Shown: one piece after another, positions 8,380 through 17,768 of the stretch | Layout of the letters: each line of letters begins with the position of its first letter | Numbering within the stretch: position 1 is the stretch's first letter | The notes under the pieces: model-generated | Databases searched by the model: none | Seen by the model: the letters and a program-made list of their open reading frames with translations, nothing else | Told to the model about the DNA's origin: nothing | Assembly (NCBI RefSeq): GCF_000281065.1 | Contig: NZ_AKKK01000006.1 | Location: forward strand, 62,001 to 126,000 | Length of the DNA stretch: 64,000 bases | Origin: Arthrobacter sp. M2012083 | GTDB lineage: Bacteria; Actinomycetota; Actinomycetes; Actinomycetales; Micrococcaceae | Reading direction: 5' to 3' | Made by a program: the position numbers and the translations under genes

Positions 8380-8893
8380 CCGGGCCCCGTTGCGTGGCCC
8401 GGTGTGTTTTGCTGGGCCCGGTGTGTTGTGGGGCCTGCTTTGCTTCCTTTGGGGTGGTTTTTGCGTATAGCGGGCCTTCCAAGGGGTGGGTGTGCGTTGC
8501 GGGGCCTGCTTTGCTTCCTTTGGGGTGGTTTTTGCGTGTAGAGCGGGCCTTCCAAGGGGTGGGTGTGTGTTGCTTGGCCTGGTGTGTTGTGGGGCCTGGT
8601 TTGCGCACTTTGGGGTGGTTTTTGCGTGTAGAGCGGGCCTTCCAAGGGGTGGGTGTGTGTTGTGGGGCCTGGTTTGCGCGCTTTGGGGTGGTTTTTGCGT
8701 GTAGAGCGGGCCTTCCAAGGGGTGGGTGTGTGTTGTGGGGCCTGGTTTGCGCGCTTTGGGGTGGTTTTTGCGTGTAGAGCGGGCCTTCCAAGGGGTGGGT
8801 GTGCGTTGCTGGGCCTGGTTTGTTGTGGGGCCTGGTTTGCTTCCTTTGGGGTGGTCTTTGCGTGTAGAGCGGGCCTTCCAAGGGTGGGGGCAT
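8380..8893. repeat. Intergenic tandem repeat array, 73-bp and 90-bp units
   Basis: The motif cgggccttccaaggggtggg recurs at 8471, 8544, 8634, 8707 and 8780, and as a degenerate last copy at 8870. The spacings are 73, 90, 73, 73 and 90 bp. The 90-bp units contain 17 extra bases that partly duplicate the GGCCTGG(T)nTGTTGTG segment. A partial copy precedes the first full unit. Units are rich in G runs on the plus strand and end with a conserved GGGGTGGTTTTTGCGTGTAGAG. Open frames across the array shift with each unit because 73 is not divisible by 3, so it is not coding. Confidence 0.92.
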
Positions 8894-8899
8894 AACGCA

Positions 8900-8937
8900 A
8901 CGGCGGCGCCGCCCCGAAAAGGGGAGGCGCCGCCGTC
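8900..8937 (-). terminator. Strong hairpin terminator downstream of the symporter gene
   Basis: Arms CGGCGGCGCCGCCCC and GGGGAGGCGCCGCCG pair around a GAAAA loop with a single mismatch. The structure lies about 45 bp beyond the stop of the minus-strand symporter gene and insulates it from the repeat array. No long T-run follows, which is common in high-GC actinobacteria. Confidence 0.75.
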
Positions 8938-8982
8938 GAACTTTGCTTGTTTCCTGAACCTTGATTGGTTCTTAGTGCCGCT

Positions 8983-10500
8983 CTAGGAAGCAGGGGTGGT
9001 GAGCTCTTCTTCGGCTACACGGGTGCCGGCGACGCGGTCCGTCCAAGCCTTCATGACGGCCGGATCCGTGGGCTTGCTGGCAAGCGAGACCACTACGTAC
9101 ACCAAAGCCGAGGCGATCAAACCGAAGTAGATGGGTTCGTTGGCGTAGATGCCATCGAGGGGAACTTCGGCATTGATCTCAAGGATGATCATGGTTCCGA
9201 GGGTTACCACCGAACCAGCAGCCATGGACCATGCTGCCGCGATGCCTGTTCCACGCTTCCACACCAGACCGCCGATGATGGCCACAAGCAGGCCGCCAAC
9301 CAGGATGTCGTAGGCAATGGTCAGCGCGGCCACCACATCCTTGGTGGTGATGGCGATGATGATGGCAACGATCCCCAGGCCGAGTACCCAGTAACGGTTG
9401 GCCTTGACGTCGTGCTCAGGGTTGTCGGAGTCGGAGGTGTCCACCTTCTTGCCGAACCAGCTGGCAACGAAAGGCATGACGTCTGCACGGGCAACGGTTG
9501 CTGCGGCGATCAGTGCGCCTGACGCCGTGGACATCATGGCGGCCACGGCTGCAGCGAGCACCAGGCCGCCGATGCCGATGGGCAGGAGTCGGGTAGCGAC
9601 CTCTGCATAGACGTCGTCCTTGGCTGCGATTTCGACGCCGGAGAGGGCAACGCTGGCAGCCATGCCGATCAGGGCGCCTGCCAAGCCGTAAAGAATGCAG
9701 TAGACGCCTGCGGTGGCGCCGCCCCAACGGGCAACTGTAGGCGTCTTCGCGGTGAACACGCGCTGCCAGATGTCCTGACCGATGAGGAGGCCAAGGGTGT
9801 AAACGACGAAGTAGGTGATGATGGTCTGGAGGCCGATGCCACCGATGTCGAAGAAGCTCTCATCGACGCGGGCCCGGATGCCGTCGAGGCCTCCTGCAGC
9901 GTTCAGGGCGAAGGGGAGCATCAGGAAGAAGATTCCCACGGTCTTGATAACGAACTGGACCTGGTCGGCCAAGGTGATGGACCACATGCCGCCGATGGTG
10001 GAGTAAACCAGCACGATAGCGCCGCCGATGGCGATGGCGAGCCAACGCTCCCAGCCGAAGAGGACCACGAAGATGGTGGCGTAGGCGCCGGTGGAGGTGG
10101 CGCACAGCATCAGCGTGTAGGCCAGCATGACGATGCCCGAGGTCTGGGTTGCCGTGCTGCCGTAGCGGAGGGTCAGCATCTGGGAGACCGTGTAGATCTT
10201 GAGCTTCTGGATGGTTCCGGCGAAGAGCAGGCTGAGCAGCAGCACGCCTGAACCAATGGCCACAACCAGCCACATGCCGGAGATGCCGAACTTGTAGCCG
10301 AGGCCGACGCCGCCCACGGTGGATGCGCCACCGAGGACCACTGCGGCCATGGTGCCGGTGTAAAGGAAGGGTCCCAGGCGGCGGCCGGCCACCAGGAAGT
10401 CGCTGTTGTTCTTGGTGCGGGACTTGCCCCACCAGCCGAATGCCAGCATGGCGAGCAGGTACACCACCACGATTGCGATGTTTATAGCCGAAGATTCCAT
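8983..10500 (-). CDS. Sodium:solute symporter family (SSS) transporter
   Basis: The 505-residue protein starts at ATG 10500 (AAGGA 7 nt upstream); an in-frame GTG at 10524 is less likely. It has about 13 hydrophobic segments and SSS landmarks: FLVAGRRLGPFLYTGTMAA near the N-terminus, GGMWSITLADQVQF in the middle, and MMSTASGALIAAATVARAD. The family moves organic solutes inward with Na+. Placement beside an XRE-cupin regulator and near an agmatinase/ThDP operon suggests a nitrogenous solute such as a guanidino compound, polyamine or amino acid, but the substrate is inference. Confidence 0.88.
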   Translation of the reverse strand: MESSAINIAIVVVYLLAMLAFGWWGKSRTKNNSDFLVAGRRLGPFLYTGTMAAVVLGGASTVGGVGLGYKFGISGMWLVVAIGSGVLLLSLLFAGTIQKLKIYTVSQMLTLRYGSTATQTSGIVMLAYTLMLCATSTGAYATIFVVLFGWERWLAIAIGGAIVLVYSTIGGMWSITLADQVQFVIKTVGIFFLMLPFALNAAGGLDGIRARVDESFFDIGGIGLQTIITYFVVYTLGLLIGQDIWQRVFTAKTPTVARWGGATAGVYCILYGLAGALIGMAASVALSGVEIAAKDDVYAEVATRLLPIGIGGLVLAAAVAAMMSTASGALIAAATVARADVMPFVASWFGKKVDTSDSDNPEHDVKANRYWVLGLGIVAIIIAITTKDVVAALTIAYDILVGGLLVAIIGGLVWKRGTGIAAAWSMAAGSVVTLGTMIILEINAEVPLDGIYANEPIYFGLIASALVYVVVSLASKPTDPAVMKAWTDRVAGTRVAEEELTTPAS

Positions 10501-10600
10501 GAACGGTCCTTGGAGCTGATGCACGGAGGTTGGGGTTTTCGACGATACTCCTGCGAAGCGTCGAAGTCTCTGTGCTGACGGTTGGAGATTGGGGAATGTG

Positions 10601-10660
10601 TTGTGTGCCTCACAGACAACACTTGTTGCCTATGAGGATATGTTGTGATGGGAGTAACAG
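10601..10660. promoter_or_regulatory. Putative operator/promoter region between symporter and XRE-cupin genes
   Basis: The divergent gap contains an inverted repeat CAACA-CT-TGTTG (10617-10628), an imperfect TTGTGTG...CACAGACAA (10601-10615) and the element TGTGATGGGAGTAACAG (10644-10660). The last element recurs almost exactly before the agmatinase gene at 13508-13524. It may be a -10 region plus transcription start, or a regulator half-site. The assignment is inferred from recurrence only. Confidence 0.45.
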
Positions 10661-10767
10661 TCAAGATCCTTTAGTCATGCTTCCGCGTATTCTGGCGCTC
10701 CCGGCCTGTCTCCCGGCTACTATTGCTCCAATGACAGGGCCACATGACAGGCCTGAAAGGTTCGTGA

Positions 10768-11343
10768 ATGAAGGCTCTACCCGTTGAACCGAGCAATGTT
10801 CCCGTTGCCATCGGTTCCAGAATCCGCGCAGCCCGGCAGGCGCAGCGCCTCACCATCGAGCAAGTGGCGGATGCTACCGGGCTGACCAAAGGCTTCCTCA
10901 GCCGTGTGGAGCGTGACCTGACATCGCCGTCGGTCGCCTCGCTGGTCACCCTCTGCCAAGTGCTGTCCGTGTCCGTAGGCGACTTGTTCGCAGCTCCGGA
11001 GACCCACTTGACCAGGCGCGACGACGGCCCCCGCATTTCCCTGGGCGGCCAGGGCATAGTGGAGCGCCTGTTGACAGCCCGTTCGGAGCGGCGGCTCCAG
11101 ATCCTGCAGGCCACCATCGAGCCGCGTGGACGTGGTGAGAACGAGCTCTACGCCGTGGACTGCGACGTAGACGTTCTGCATGTGGTCAAGGGCCGGATCA
11201 AGCTCATCCTGACCAATGAGGAGTACGACCTGGAAGAAGGGGACACGCTCTCCTTCCCGGGCCGGGAACCCCACACCTGGGTCAACCCCACGGACGAGAC
11301 GGTCGAGGTGTTGTGGGTGCTGGTGCCGGCAGCAAGCCGCTAA
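10768..11343 (+). CDS. XRE-family transcriptional regulator with C-terminal cupin domain
   Basis: The 191-residue protein has an N-terminal helix-turn-helix (residues about 13-67, with LTIEQVADATGLTKGFLSRVERD and SPSVASLVTLCQVL). A C-terminal cupin sensor spans about 115-185 (YAVDCDVDVLHVVKGRIKLIL, YDLEEGDTLSFPGREPHTW). Regulators of this build usually control an adjacent catabolic or transport gene in response to a small ligand held in the cupin. It is divergent from the sodium symporter and convergent with the APC permease. The conserved promoter element upstream suggests control of the symporter, itself and the agmatinase operon. Confidence 0.85.
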   Translation: MKALPVEPSNVPVAIGSRIRAARQAQRLTIEQVADATGLTKGFLSRVERDLTSPSVASLVTLCQVLSVSVGDLFAAPETHLTRRDDGPRISLGGQGIVERLLTARSERRLQILQATIEPRGRGENELYAVDCDVDVLHVVKGRIKLILTNEEYDLEEGDTLSFPGREPHTWVNPTDETVEVLWVLVPAASR

Positions 11344-11362
11344 TTCTGCGGTTCCTGGCTGA

Positions 11363-13336
11363 TTAGCCCACGTGGACCCACGGCCGGCGGGTGATATCCG
11401 GCTCGGCTTCCCGCAGCACTTCGCGGGTTACCGGCGCGATCTCTCCTTCACCAAAGAAGAGGAACTTGCTGAGGTTGGAAATCGGGTTGCCCTCGGTCCA
11501 GCGGAAGTAGATATGTGGCATGAATCCGGTGACGTCCCGGATGTGGAGGAGTACTGCGGCCACGGTGTTGGGCACGTTGTTGCTGTGCACCTCCAGGATC
11601 TTGAACCCGTGCCGGAGCTTGCCCACCACCTGGAGCTCCTGCTCGAAGTCGGAGCTGTCGTCCACAATGACTTCGATAAACAAGGCGTCGCAGTCAACTG
11701 GCAGGTGGCTTGCCTGCTGTGCGTGCTGAAGCTTCTCCCTGTAACGGCTGGCGCTGAGGTGCTTTGGCTCGTGGGCGATAATGCGGACGGGGCCGTCGGA
11801 AGCGTTGGCCGTGAATTCGAGGGCTTTCTCGTCCATCTTGATGTGGGTGGCGCGGAGCTCGAAAGCGCGGCGCATACGGGAAGTAAAACTGACAACCATG
11901 ATGCCCAGGATGAAGAGTGCCGCAATCTTCAAGCCGTCGGGGCGTTCGATCGAGTTGACCACAGTGGTGTAGACGAACACGAGCGAGATCAGTCCGAATC
12001 CCATGACCTGAGCCCGCTGCTTCTTTCGCCGCGCGGACAAAGTTACGGCTATTGAGGCCGAGGTAATCAGGACCAGCACGCCTGTGGCATAGGCGCCACC
12101 CTGGGCGTTGACGTCCGCCTTGAAGATGATGGTGACGAAGAAGGCGATGACTGTGAACACCAGCACCAGCGGACGGAGGGCCCGGGCCCAGGCCGGTGCC
12201 ATGCCGTAGCGGGGCAAATAGCGGGGGACGAGGTTCAAGAGCCCGGCCATGGCTGATGCACCTGCGAACCAGAGAATGGCGATGGTGCTGACGTCGTAGA
12301 CGGTTCCGAAGCCGTCGCCGAGGAATTTGTGGGCCAGGTAGGCGAGCGCACGGCCCTCGGCCTTGCCGCCGTCCTGGAATTCCGCGGCGGGGATCAGCAT
12401 GACGGTGGTGAAGCTGGAGGTTATGAGGAACGAGCTCATGATGATGGCGGCGGTGGTAAGGAGCTTGTGGGCGCCCTTGATCCGGCCTGCAGGTTTGGCT
12501 TCGGTGTCTGTGGTGTGGCCTTTGATCTGGGGCATGACGGCGACGCCGGTCTCGAATCCGGAGAGCCCCAGTGCGAGGCGCGGGAAGACCAGCAGTGCAA
12601 GGGCGATCATCATGATGGGGTCGCCGTGGGAGGTGGTGAGGGCGGTCCACCAGTCGGTTATGACGTGCGATTCCGTGAAGAGGTGGGTCATGGACACGGC
12701 GATCACCACAAGGTTGAGCGCAAGGAACGCCGCCACCAGCACCACTGCCACGTTGATTGCTTCCTTGAATCCGCGCAGGAAGACGACGCCCAGGCCTGCG
12801 ATCAAAGCCAGGGTGATGACCACTTGTTGGCCTTCGAGGAAGTGTGGCGCGAAGGGGTTCTCGATGAGGTGGGCTGTGGCGTCGGCGGCGGAGAGCGTGA
12901 TGGTGATCATAAAGTCGGTTGCGGCAAAGCCAAGGAGGGCAAGGACGAAGAGCTTGCCTCCCCATCGTGGAAGCAGGCGTTCAAGCATGGCGATGGACCC
13001 TTCGCCGCGCGGGCTTTCCTTGGCCACGCGCCGGTACACGGGGAGCGCACCGGCCAGGGTTGCCAGGACCAGAAGTAGCGTAGCCAGCGGGGAGAGCAAT
13101 CCGGCGGCAAGGGCGGCGATGGCCGGTTGGTAGCCGAGGGTGGAGAAGTAGTCGAGTCCGGTGAGGCACATGACCTTCCACCAGGCTTGTGGCCTATGCG
13201 AGTCCGTAGGCCGGCCGTGAGGTCCCTGCCGCTTCCCTGAGGTGTCGGGCATTCCTTCCAGCAGCCATGATTTGAGCTTGGAGGAATTTTGGGGCTTGTC
13301 GGCCGGGTCGGCCGGGGGCCTCGTAAGGGTGGTCAC
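11363..13336 (-). CDS. APC-family permease with cytosolic C-terminal domain
   Basis: The likely start is GTG 13336 (AAGGA 4 nt upstream), giving 657 residues; an upstream in-frame start at 13372 lacks an SD. About 12 hydrophobic helices span residues 60-490, beginning with the APC-type motif [25 protein letters not shown] soluble tail of about 150 residues follows, including [14 protein letters not shown] and [25 protein letters not shown]. The overall build resembles amino-acid/polyamine permeases with a KUP-like cytosolic tail. It is divergent from the agmatinase operon (223 bp apart), so amine or amino-acid uptake is plausible. Confidence 0.8.
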   Translation of the reverse strand: MTTLTRPPADPADKPQNSSKLKSWLLEGMPDTSGKRQGPHGRPTDSHRPQAWWKVMCLTGLDYFSTLGYQPAIAALAAGLLSPLATLLLVLATLAGALPVYRRVAKESPRGEGSIAMLERLLPRWGGKLFVLALLGFAATDFMITITLSAADATAHLIENPFAPHFLEGQQVVITLALIAGLGVVFLRGFKEAINVAVVLVAAFLALNLVVIAVSMTHLFTESHVITDWWTALTTSHGDPIMMIALALLVFPRLALGLSGFETGVAVMPQIKGHTTDTEAKPAGRIKGAHKLLTTAAIIMSSFLITSSFTTVMLIPAAEFQDGGKAEGRALAYLAHKFLGDGFGTVYDVSTIAILWFAGASAMAGLLNLVPRYLPRYGMAPAWARALRPLVLVFTVIAFFVTIIFKADVNAQGGAYATGVLVLITSASIAVTLSARRKKQRAQVMGFGLISLVFVYTTVVNSIERPDGLKIAALFILGIMVVSFTSRMRRAFELRATHIKMDEKALEFTANASDGPVRIIAHEPKHLSASRYREKLQHAQQASHLPVDCDALFIEVIVDDSSDFEQELQVVGKLRHGFKILEVHSNNVPNTVAAVLLHIRDVTGFMPHIYFRWTEGNPISNLSKFLFFGEGEIAPVTREVLREAEPDITRRPWVHVG

Positions 13337-13507
13337 GGTGTCCTTTCGTGCAGCCGGATGCTGCTTCCGCAAGGAGCGTATGGCCGCATTCGACGCCGGG
13401 ACCCCGGTTTTTATGGAATCTTTACGCCAGCTGTGACTGGCATCTCATGCCGCACCTATCGAAATCTCATTTGTAAACAGGTGATGCATATAAGGCAACT
13501 TCGAGTG

Positions 13508-13524
13508 TATGATGGGAGTCACAG
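13508..13524 (+). promoter_or_regulatory. Putative -10/regulatory element upstream of the agmatinase operon
   Basis: TATGATGGGAGTCACAG lies 36 nt before the TTG start of the agmatinase gene. TATGAT fits an actinobacterial -10 box. The element matches TGTGATGGGAGTAACAG at 10644-10660 in 15 of 17 positions, with the same orientation relative to a downstream plus-strand gene, suggesting co-regulation with the XRE-cupin gene. Confidence 0.5.
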
Positions 13525-13559
13525 CCACTGACTGACCCAACTCGAAGGAGAGGCATATT

Positions 13560-14630
13560 TTGGAAGAGCTTCGCATTACGGCCAACGGGAACCTTGGACC
13601 CATCGATTCATCCCGCATTCCGCGTTACGCCGGCGCCGCCACCTATGCCCGCCTGCCCCGACTGGACCAGGTCTCCAAGGCTGACGTCACAGTAGTCGGC
13701 GTCCCCTTCGACTCCGGTGTCTCCTACCGTCCCGGCGCGCGCTTCGGTGCCAACCACGTACGCGAAGCCAGCCGACTCCTGCGCCCGTACAACCCGGCCT
13801 GGGACGTCAGTCCCTTCGAGAACATCCAGGTTGCGGACGCCGGCGACATGGCCGTGAACCCGTTCAACATCAACGAGGCAATCGAGACTGTCCAGCAGAA
13901 CGCCTTGGACCTCACGGCCAACGGCAGCAAGCTGGTAACCCTCGGTGGTGACCACACCATCGCACTCCCGCTCTTGAGGGCGGCAGCGGAGCGGGCAGGT
14001 GAGCCCATTGCGATGCTCCACTTCGACGCCCACCTGGACACCTGGGACACGTATTTCGGCGCTGAATACACGCACGGCACCCCGTTCCGCCGCGCAGTGG
14101 AAGAGGGCATCCTGGACACCGAAGCCATCAGCCACGTGGGAACCCGCGGTCCGCTCTACGGCAAGAAGGACCTCGACGACGACCACCGCTTCGGCTTCGG
14201 AATCGTCACCTCCGCCGATGTCTACTACCAAGGCGTCCTGGAAACCGTAGCCAAGATCCGTGACCGCATCGGAAACCGCCCGTTGTACATCTCGGTGGAC
14301 ATCGACGTTTTGGACCCGGCCCACGCGCCCGGCACCGGCACCCCTGAGGCCGGCGGCATCACCAGCCGCGAACTCCTCGAAATCATCCGTGGCTTCCGCG
14401 GCATGAACCTCGTGGGAGCGGACATCGTTGAAGTTGCTCCTGCCTACGACCACGCAGAGATCACCGGTGTTGCAGGCAGCCACGTAGCGTACGAGCTCGT
14501 GACCCTCATGGCGGACAACGCTGTGGAAGGCGACCGACTAGGTGCCCCGAACGGTTACGCGCAGCAGGCGCTCGGCGCTCGCATGGCCGAACTCGCACAG
14601 GCAACCGCAACAGCCGGGGACCAGCGATGA
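13560..14630 (+). CDS. Agmatinase/guanidinobutyrase family ureohydrolase
   Basis: The 356-residue enzyme uses a TTG start with GAAGGAG 9 nt upstream. It has all ureohydrolase metal ligands: GGDHTIA (His132), DAHLD (Asp156, His158, Asp160) and [19 protein letters not shown] (Asp247, Asp249). The family hydrolyses a guanidinium group to urea plus an amine; members include agmatinase (to putrescine), guanidinobutyrase (to GABA) and guanidine hydrolases. A guanidinobutyrase of similar length has been described from an Arthrobacter strain. The coupled ThDP enzyme fits a keto-arginine route better than agmatine, so 4-guanidinobutyrate is my preferred substrate. This is inference. Confidence 0.85.
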   Translation: MEELRITANGNLGPIDSSRIPRYAGAATYARLPRLDQVSKADVTVVGVPFDSGVSYRPGARFGANHVREASRLLRPYNPAWDVSPFENIQVADAGDMAVNPFNINEAIETVQQNALDLTANGSKLVTLGGDHTIALPLLRAAAERAGEPIAMLHFDAHLDTWDTYFGAEYTHGTPFRRAVEEGILDTEAISHVGTRGPLYGKKDLDDDHRFGFGIVTSADVYYQGVLETVAKIRDRIGNRPLYISVDIDVLDPAHAPGTGTPEAGGITSRELLEIIRGFRGMNLVGADIVEVAPAYDHAEITGVAGSHVAYELVTLMADNAVEGDRLGAPNGYAQQALGARMAELAQATATAGDQR

Positions 14631-16330
14631 TTGATTTCGATCCCGGCACCGCGGCTCCTACCAAGGGCACCAATCAGCGCAACGGCGGGGACCTTGTTGT
14701 CGAGACCCTCGAGGCGCTCGGCGCCAAGACCGTCTTCGGTATCCCGGGCCAGCACGCACTGGGCCTCTTTGATGCCATGGGCCGAGGCAACCTGCACTTC
14801 GTTTCCTCCCGTGTGGAGAACAACTCGGCCTTCGCCGCCGACGGCTACTCCCGTGCCACGGGCGAGGTGGGTGTGTTGTTCCTGTCCACCGGGCCCGGCG
14901 CTTTGACGTCCCTCGCGGGCCTGCAGGAGGCGTACGCCACGGGTGTTCCCATGGTGGTTGTTGCCAGCCAGATCCCGCTCGATGGCCTGGGCGCACGCCG
15001 CAAGGGCATGTTGCACCAGCTTGACGATCAGAAGGCTTCGGCGGCCAACGTCACCAAGAGCCAGCGGCTGATCCAGCACGCTTCCGGCATCCCGTCGGCC
15101 ATCCAGGACGCTTGGACCGAGGCGATTTCCTCGCCCCAGGGTCCGGTCTGGATCGAGATCCCGCAGAACGTCCTGCTGGATCCGATCATGGTGCCCCCGG
15201 TGGAGGATGCGCTCGCTGAGGCATTCGACAACCCGCCGCGTGTTGAGCTGATCCGCGAAGCCGTGAAATGGCTTTCGACGGCGGAACGCCCGGCGATCAT
15301 CGCCGGCGGCGGTACGCGTCGTGGCAGGGCTGAGAAGTCGCTGCTCTCGATCGCCGAGCAACTCCGCGCGCCGGTGATCTGCACTCCCGGCGGTAATGGT
15401 GCGTTCCCTTGGACCCACGAGCTGTCCCTGCAGTCGTGGATCGAGGACCGGTACATGACCGACGTCCTCGAGGACGCCGACGTGTTGATCGTCATCGGTT
15501 CCTCCTTGGGTGAAGTGACCTCGAACTACTTCACGTTCGAACCCCGCGGCCGCATCATCCAGATCGACGCCGAACCCCGCGTCCTCGAATCCAACCGGCC
15601 AGGCCTGGGCATCCGTGCCGACGCCGGCCAAGCACTCGCAGCCCTGGATGAAGCCCTCGCGGCAGCAGGGGCAGCTGAAGCCACCAAGCGCGACTGGCAC
15701 GGCGCCAGCCCGGAAGACGTGGTCAAGGAATCCCTGGCCAAGGTCAAGGCACGCCTGGAATCACAGGATCTGGCCAAGGAACTGAAGTTCATGGCCGACA
15801 TCCGCGAGGCTGTCCCGGCTGACATGCAGACGTTCTGGGACATGACCATCTCCGCGTACTGGGGCTGGAGCTGCTGGGACGCCCGCCAGGGCCAGTTCCA
15901 CTCCGCCCAGGGCGCGGGCGGACTTGGTTACGGTTTCCCGGCAGCAATCGGCGGAGCCGTTGGCTTGGAAACCACCGGTAAACCAAGTCGCGTGCTCGCA
16001 GTATCCGGTGACGGTTCCTCCATGTACTCCATCTCCGAGCTCGCCACCGCCAAGCAGCACAACGTCCCGGTCACCTGGTTGATCGTGGACGACGGCGGCT
16101 ACGGCATCCTGCGCGAATACATGGTGGGCGCCTTCGGCCAGGCCACTGCTACCGAGCTCGCCCGACCGGACTTCGTCAAGCTTGCCGAGTCCTTCGGTGT
16201 CCCGGCCCGCCGGGTAGCCCCGGAGGAAGTGGGGGACGCGCTCAAGGCGTCCTTCGAAGCGGACGGACCCAACGTCGTCGTGGTTGAAACACTGCTGAAG
16301 ATGTTCGGCCCCACGCATTTGGACAACTAA
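14627..16330 (+). CDS. Thiamine-diphosphate-dependent decarboxylase/synthase-like enzyme
   Basis: The start codon overlaps the agmatinase stop by 4 bp (ATGA), so the two are translationally coupled. The 567-residue protein has the three-domain layout of the acetolactate synthase/benzoylformate decarboxylase superfamily. The N-terminal PYR domain carries the catalytic Glu64 ([19 protein letters not shown]), and the C-terminal PP domain has [16 protein letters not shown] then IVDDGGYG, where the usual NN metal-binding pair reads DD. Decarboxylases of this group include AruI, which converts 2-ketoarginine to 4-guanidinobutyraldehyde in the arginine transaminase pathway. Next to a guanidinobutyrase-like enzyme that role is attractive but unproven. 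Confidence 0.82.
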   Translation: MIDFDPGTAAPTKGTNQRNGGDLVVETLEALGAKTVFGIPGQHALGLFDAMGRGNLHFVSSRVENNSAFAADGYSRATGEVGVLFLSTGPGALTSLAGLQEAYATGVPMVVVASQIPLDGLGARRKGMLHQLDDQKASAANVTKSQRLIQHASGIPSAIQDAWTEAISSPQGPVWIEIPQNVLLDPIMVPPVEDALAEAFDNPPRVELIREAVKWLSTAERPAIIAGGGTRRGRAEKSLLSIAEQLRAPVICTPGGNGAFPWTHELSLQSWIEDRYMTDVLEDADVLIVIGSSLGEVTSNYFTFEPRGRIIQIDAEPRVLESNRPGLGIRADAGQALAALDEALAAAGAAEATKRDWHGASPEDVVKESLAKVKARLESQDLAKELKFMADIREAVPADMQTFWDMTISAYWGWSCWDARQGQFHSAQGAGGLGYGFPAAIGGAVGLETTGKPSRVLAVSGDGSSMYSISELATAKQHNVPVTWLIVDDGGYGILREYMVGAFGQATATELARPDFVKLAESFGVPARRVAPEEVGDALKASFEADGPNVVVVETLLKMFGPTHLDN

Positions 16331-16350
16331 GAGCAACTAAAAACCAAAAC

Positions 16351-16388
16351 AGCCAGCCCCCTCACGGAACACCGTGCGGGGGCTGACT
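16351..16388. terminator. Bidirectional terminator between convergent ThDP and MHS genes
   Basis: A 17-bp stem (AGCCAGCCCCCTCACGG with CCGTGCGGGGGCTGACT, two mismatches) closes on an AACA loop. On the plus side it is followed by GCTTTATG. On the minus side it is followed by TTTTGGTTTTTAG, so it should stop transcription from both convergent genes. Confidence 0.85.
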
Positions 16389-16399
16389 GCTTTATGCAG

Positions 16400-17734
16400 T
16401 TAGTCGAGTTCGCGTTGGGTGCCCTCGGGAGTCAGTTTTACGGCAACTACTGCCGCAAGCATCGTGGCGATCCAGAACGCCGCGATGAGCCACAAACCAC
16501 CGCCGGCTGCGAGGCTCAGGCCAGCGACGATCATGGGCGTGAAGCCTGCGCCGACCATCGAGGCGCCTTGATACGCCAGCGAAGCGCCTGTGTAGCGGTT
16601 GCGGGTGGGAAATTGTTCGGCCACGTAGGCGGCGATAGGACCGTAAAGGAAGCCCTGCACGAGGCCGTTGCCCAGCACGATTGCCAGGGCGAACGCCCAC
16701 AGTTCACCGTTGTTGATGAGCAGCAGGATGGGGTAGGCAAGGACGGCGCCCAAGAGGGATGCGCCGATGAGGACCCGGCGCCGTCCGATCCTGTCGCTGA
16801 GTCGGGCCGAGTAGAAGCAGATAATCAACGTCATCAGCGCTGCGAACGCTTTGATGTTCAGCACACCGTTCTTGTCGGCGCCGTTCTCCACGGCAACCGA
16901 TACGCCCCACACCGTGGTCATCGACTGGCACACGTAGAAGGCTGTGGTGGCGAGCAAACCGAGCACCACGGCGCGGCGGTTGTTTTTGAGGACATCCAGT
17001 AGGGGCACCCGGCGCTTGGCTCCTTCTGCTTCAAGTTTCTGGAAAGCAGGTGTTTCGGACACTTTGAGGCGGATGACCATTCCCACCGCGATCAGCGCGG
17101 CACTGAGCAGGAACGGAACGCGCCAACCCCAAGCCAGGAAATCGTCACCGGACAGTGCTGCGAACAGGGACAGCGCGAGGGTCCCCATGATGGCTCCGGC
17201 CGGTCCGCCGGCGTTGGCGAAAGCTGCCGCGAAACCGCGGTGTTTCTTGGGCGCGTGCTCGATGGCCATCAGCGCAGCGCCACCCCATTCACCGCCCACT
17301 GCCACACCTTGGACCAGTCGGAGGACCACCAACGCAATGGGTGCGGCAATCCCGATCTGGGCTGTGGTGGGCAGCAAGCCGATCATCGTGGTGCCAAAGC
17401 CCATGATGAGCATGGAGAGGACCAGCATCTTCTTGCGGCCCAGCCTGTCCCCGAAGTGTCCGAAGACCAGGCCACCAAGGGGGCGCGCAACGTAGCCGAC
17501 GGCGAGTGTTACGAAGGATGCGAAGAGGGCGAAGCCGGGGCCAAGATTTGCAAAGAAGACCTTGTTGAATACGAGGCTGGCGGCAGTGGCGTAGAGCATG
17601 AAGTCGTAGTACTCGATGGCACTGCCGATGAAGCTGGACGCCAGGATGCGGCGCATGTCCTTGGACTTCATGGAGTTTTCAGGCACGCCGCCGGGTGCTT
17701 CGGCGAGGGTGTCCTGGGATGGTGCTGAGCTCAT
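16400..17734 (-). CDS. MFS metabolite:H+ symporter (MHS family)
   Basis: The 444-residue, 12-helix transporter has the MHS subfamily features: ASFIGSAIEYYDFMLYATAASLVF in the first helix, RPLGGLVFGHFGDRLGRKKML in loop 2-3 and GGEWGGAALMAIEHAPKKHRG near helix 5. MHS members import dicarboxylates, aromatic acids, shikimate, proline or betaine with protons. It lies 34 bp downstream of the MBL-fold hydrolase gene on the same strand, so the two probably form an operon controlled by the divergent LysR gene. The substrate is unknown. Confidence 0.87.
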   Translation of the reverse strand: MSSAPSQDTLAEAPGGVPENSMKSKDMRRILASSFIGSAIEYYDFMLYATAASLVFNKVFFANLGPGFALFASFVTLAVGYVARPLGGLVFGHFGDRLGRKKMLVLSMLIMGFGTTMIGLLPTTAQIGIAAPIALVVLRLVQGVAVGGEWGGAALMAIEHAPKKHRGFAAAFANAGGPAGAIMGTLALSLFAALSGDDFLAWGWRVPFLLSAALIAVGMVIRLKVSETPAFQKLEAEGAKRRVPLLDVLKNNRRAVVLGLLATTAFYVCQSMTTVWGVSVAVENGADKNGVLNIKAFAALMTLIICFYSARLSDRIGRRRVLIGASLLGAVLAYPILLLINNGELWAFALAIVLGNGLVQGFLYGPIAAYVAEQFPTRNRYTGASLAYQGASMVGAGFTPMIVAGLSLAAGGGLWLIAAFWIATMLAAVVAVKLTPEGTQRELD

Positions 17735-17768
17735 GTGTTTCCTCAGTTCCGGGGATGGGGGTCGCGCA

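Noticed and set aside
8471..8893. CRISPR array
   Set aside because: Units are 73/90 bp and contiguous with no unique spacers between short repeats, and no cas genes are present.
7734..8900. Long minus-strand frames across the repeat array (HPPLGRPALHAKTTPK-type repeats)
   Set aside because: The peptide repeat arises from the 73/90-bp DNA units; frames shift between units and open frames exist on both strands. No SD and an unnatural composition.
10501..13559. Guanidine riboswitch near the agmatinase or symporter genes
   Set aside because: I looked for ykkC-type conserved loops in both gaps and found none; only short inverted repeats are seen.
14555..15700. Minus-strand 381-residue frame opposite the ThDP enzyme
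   Set aside because: Antisense to a gene with full ThDP motifs; composition typical of high-GC shadow frames.
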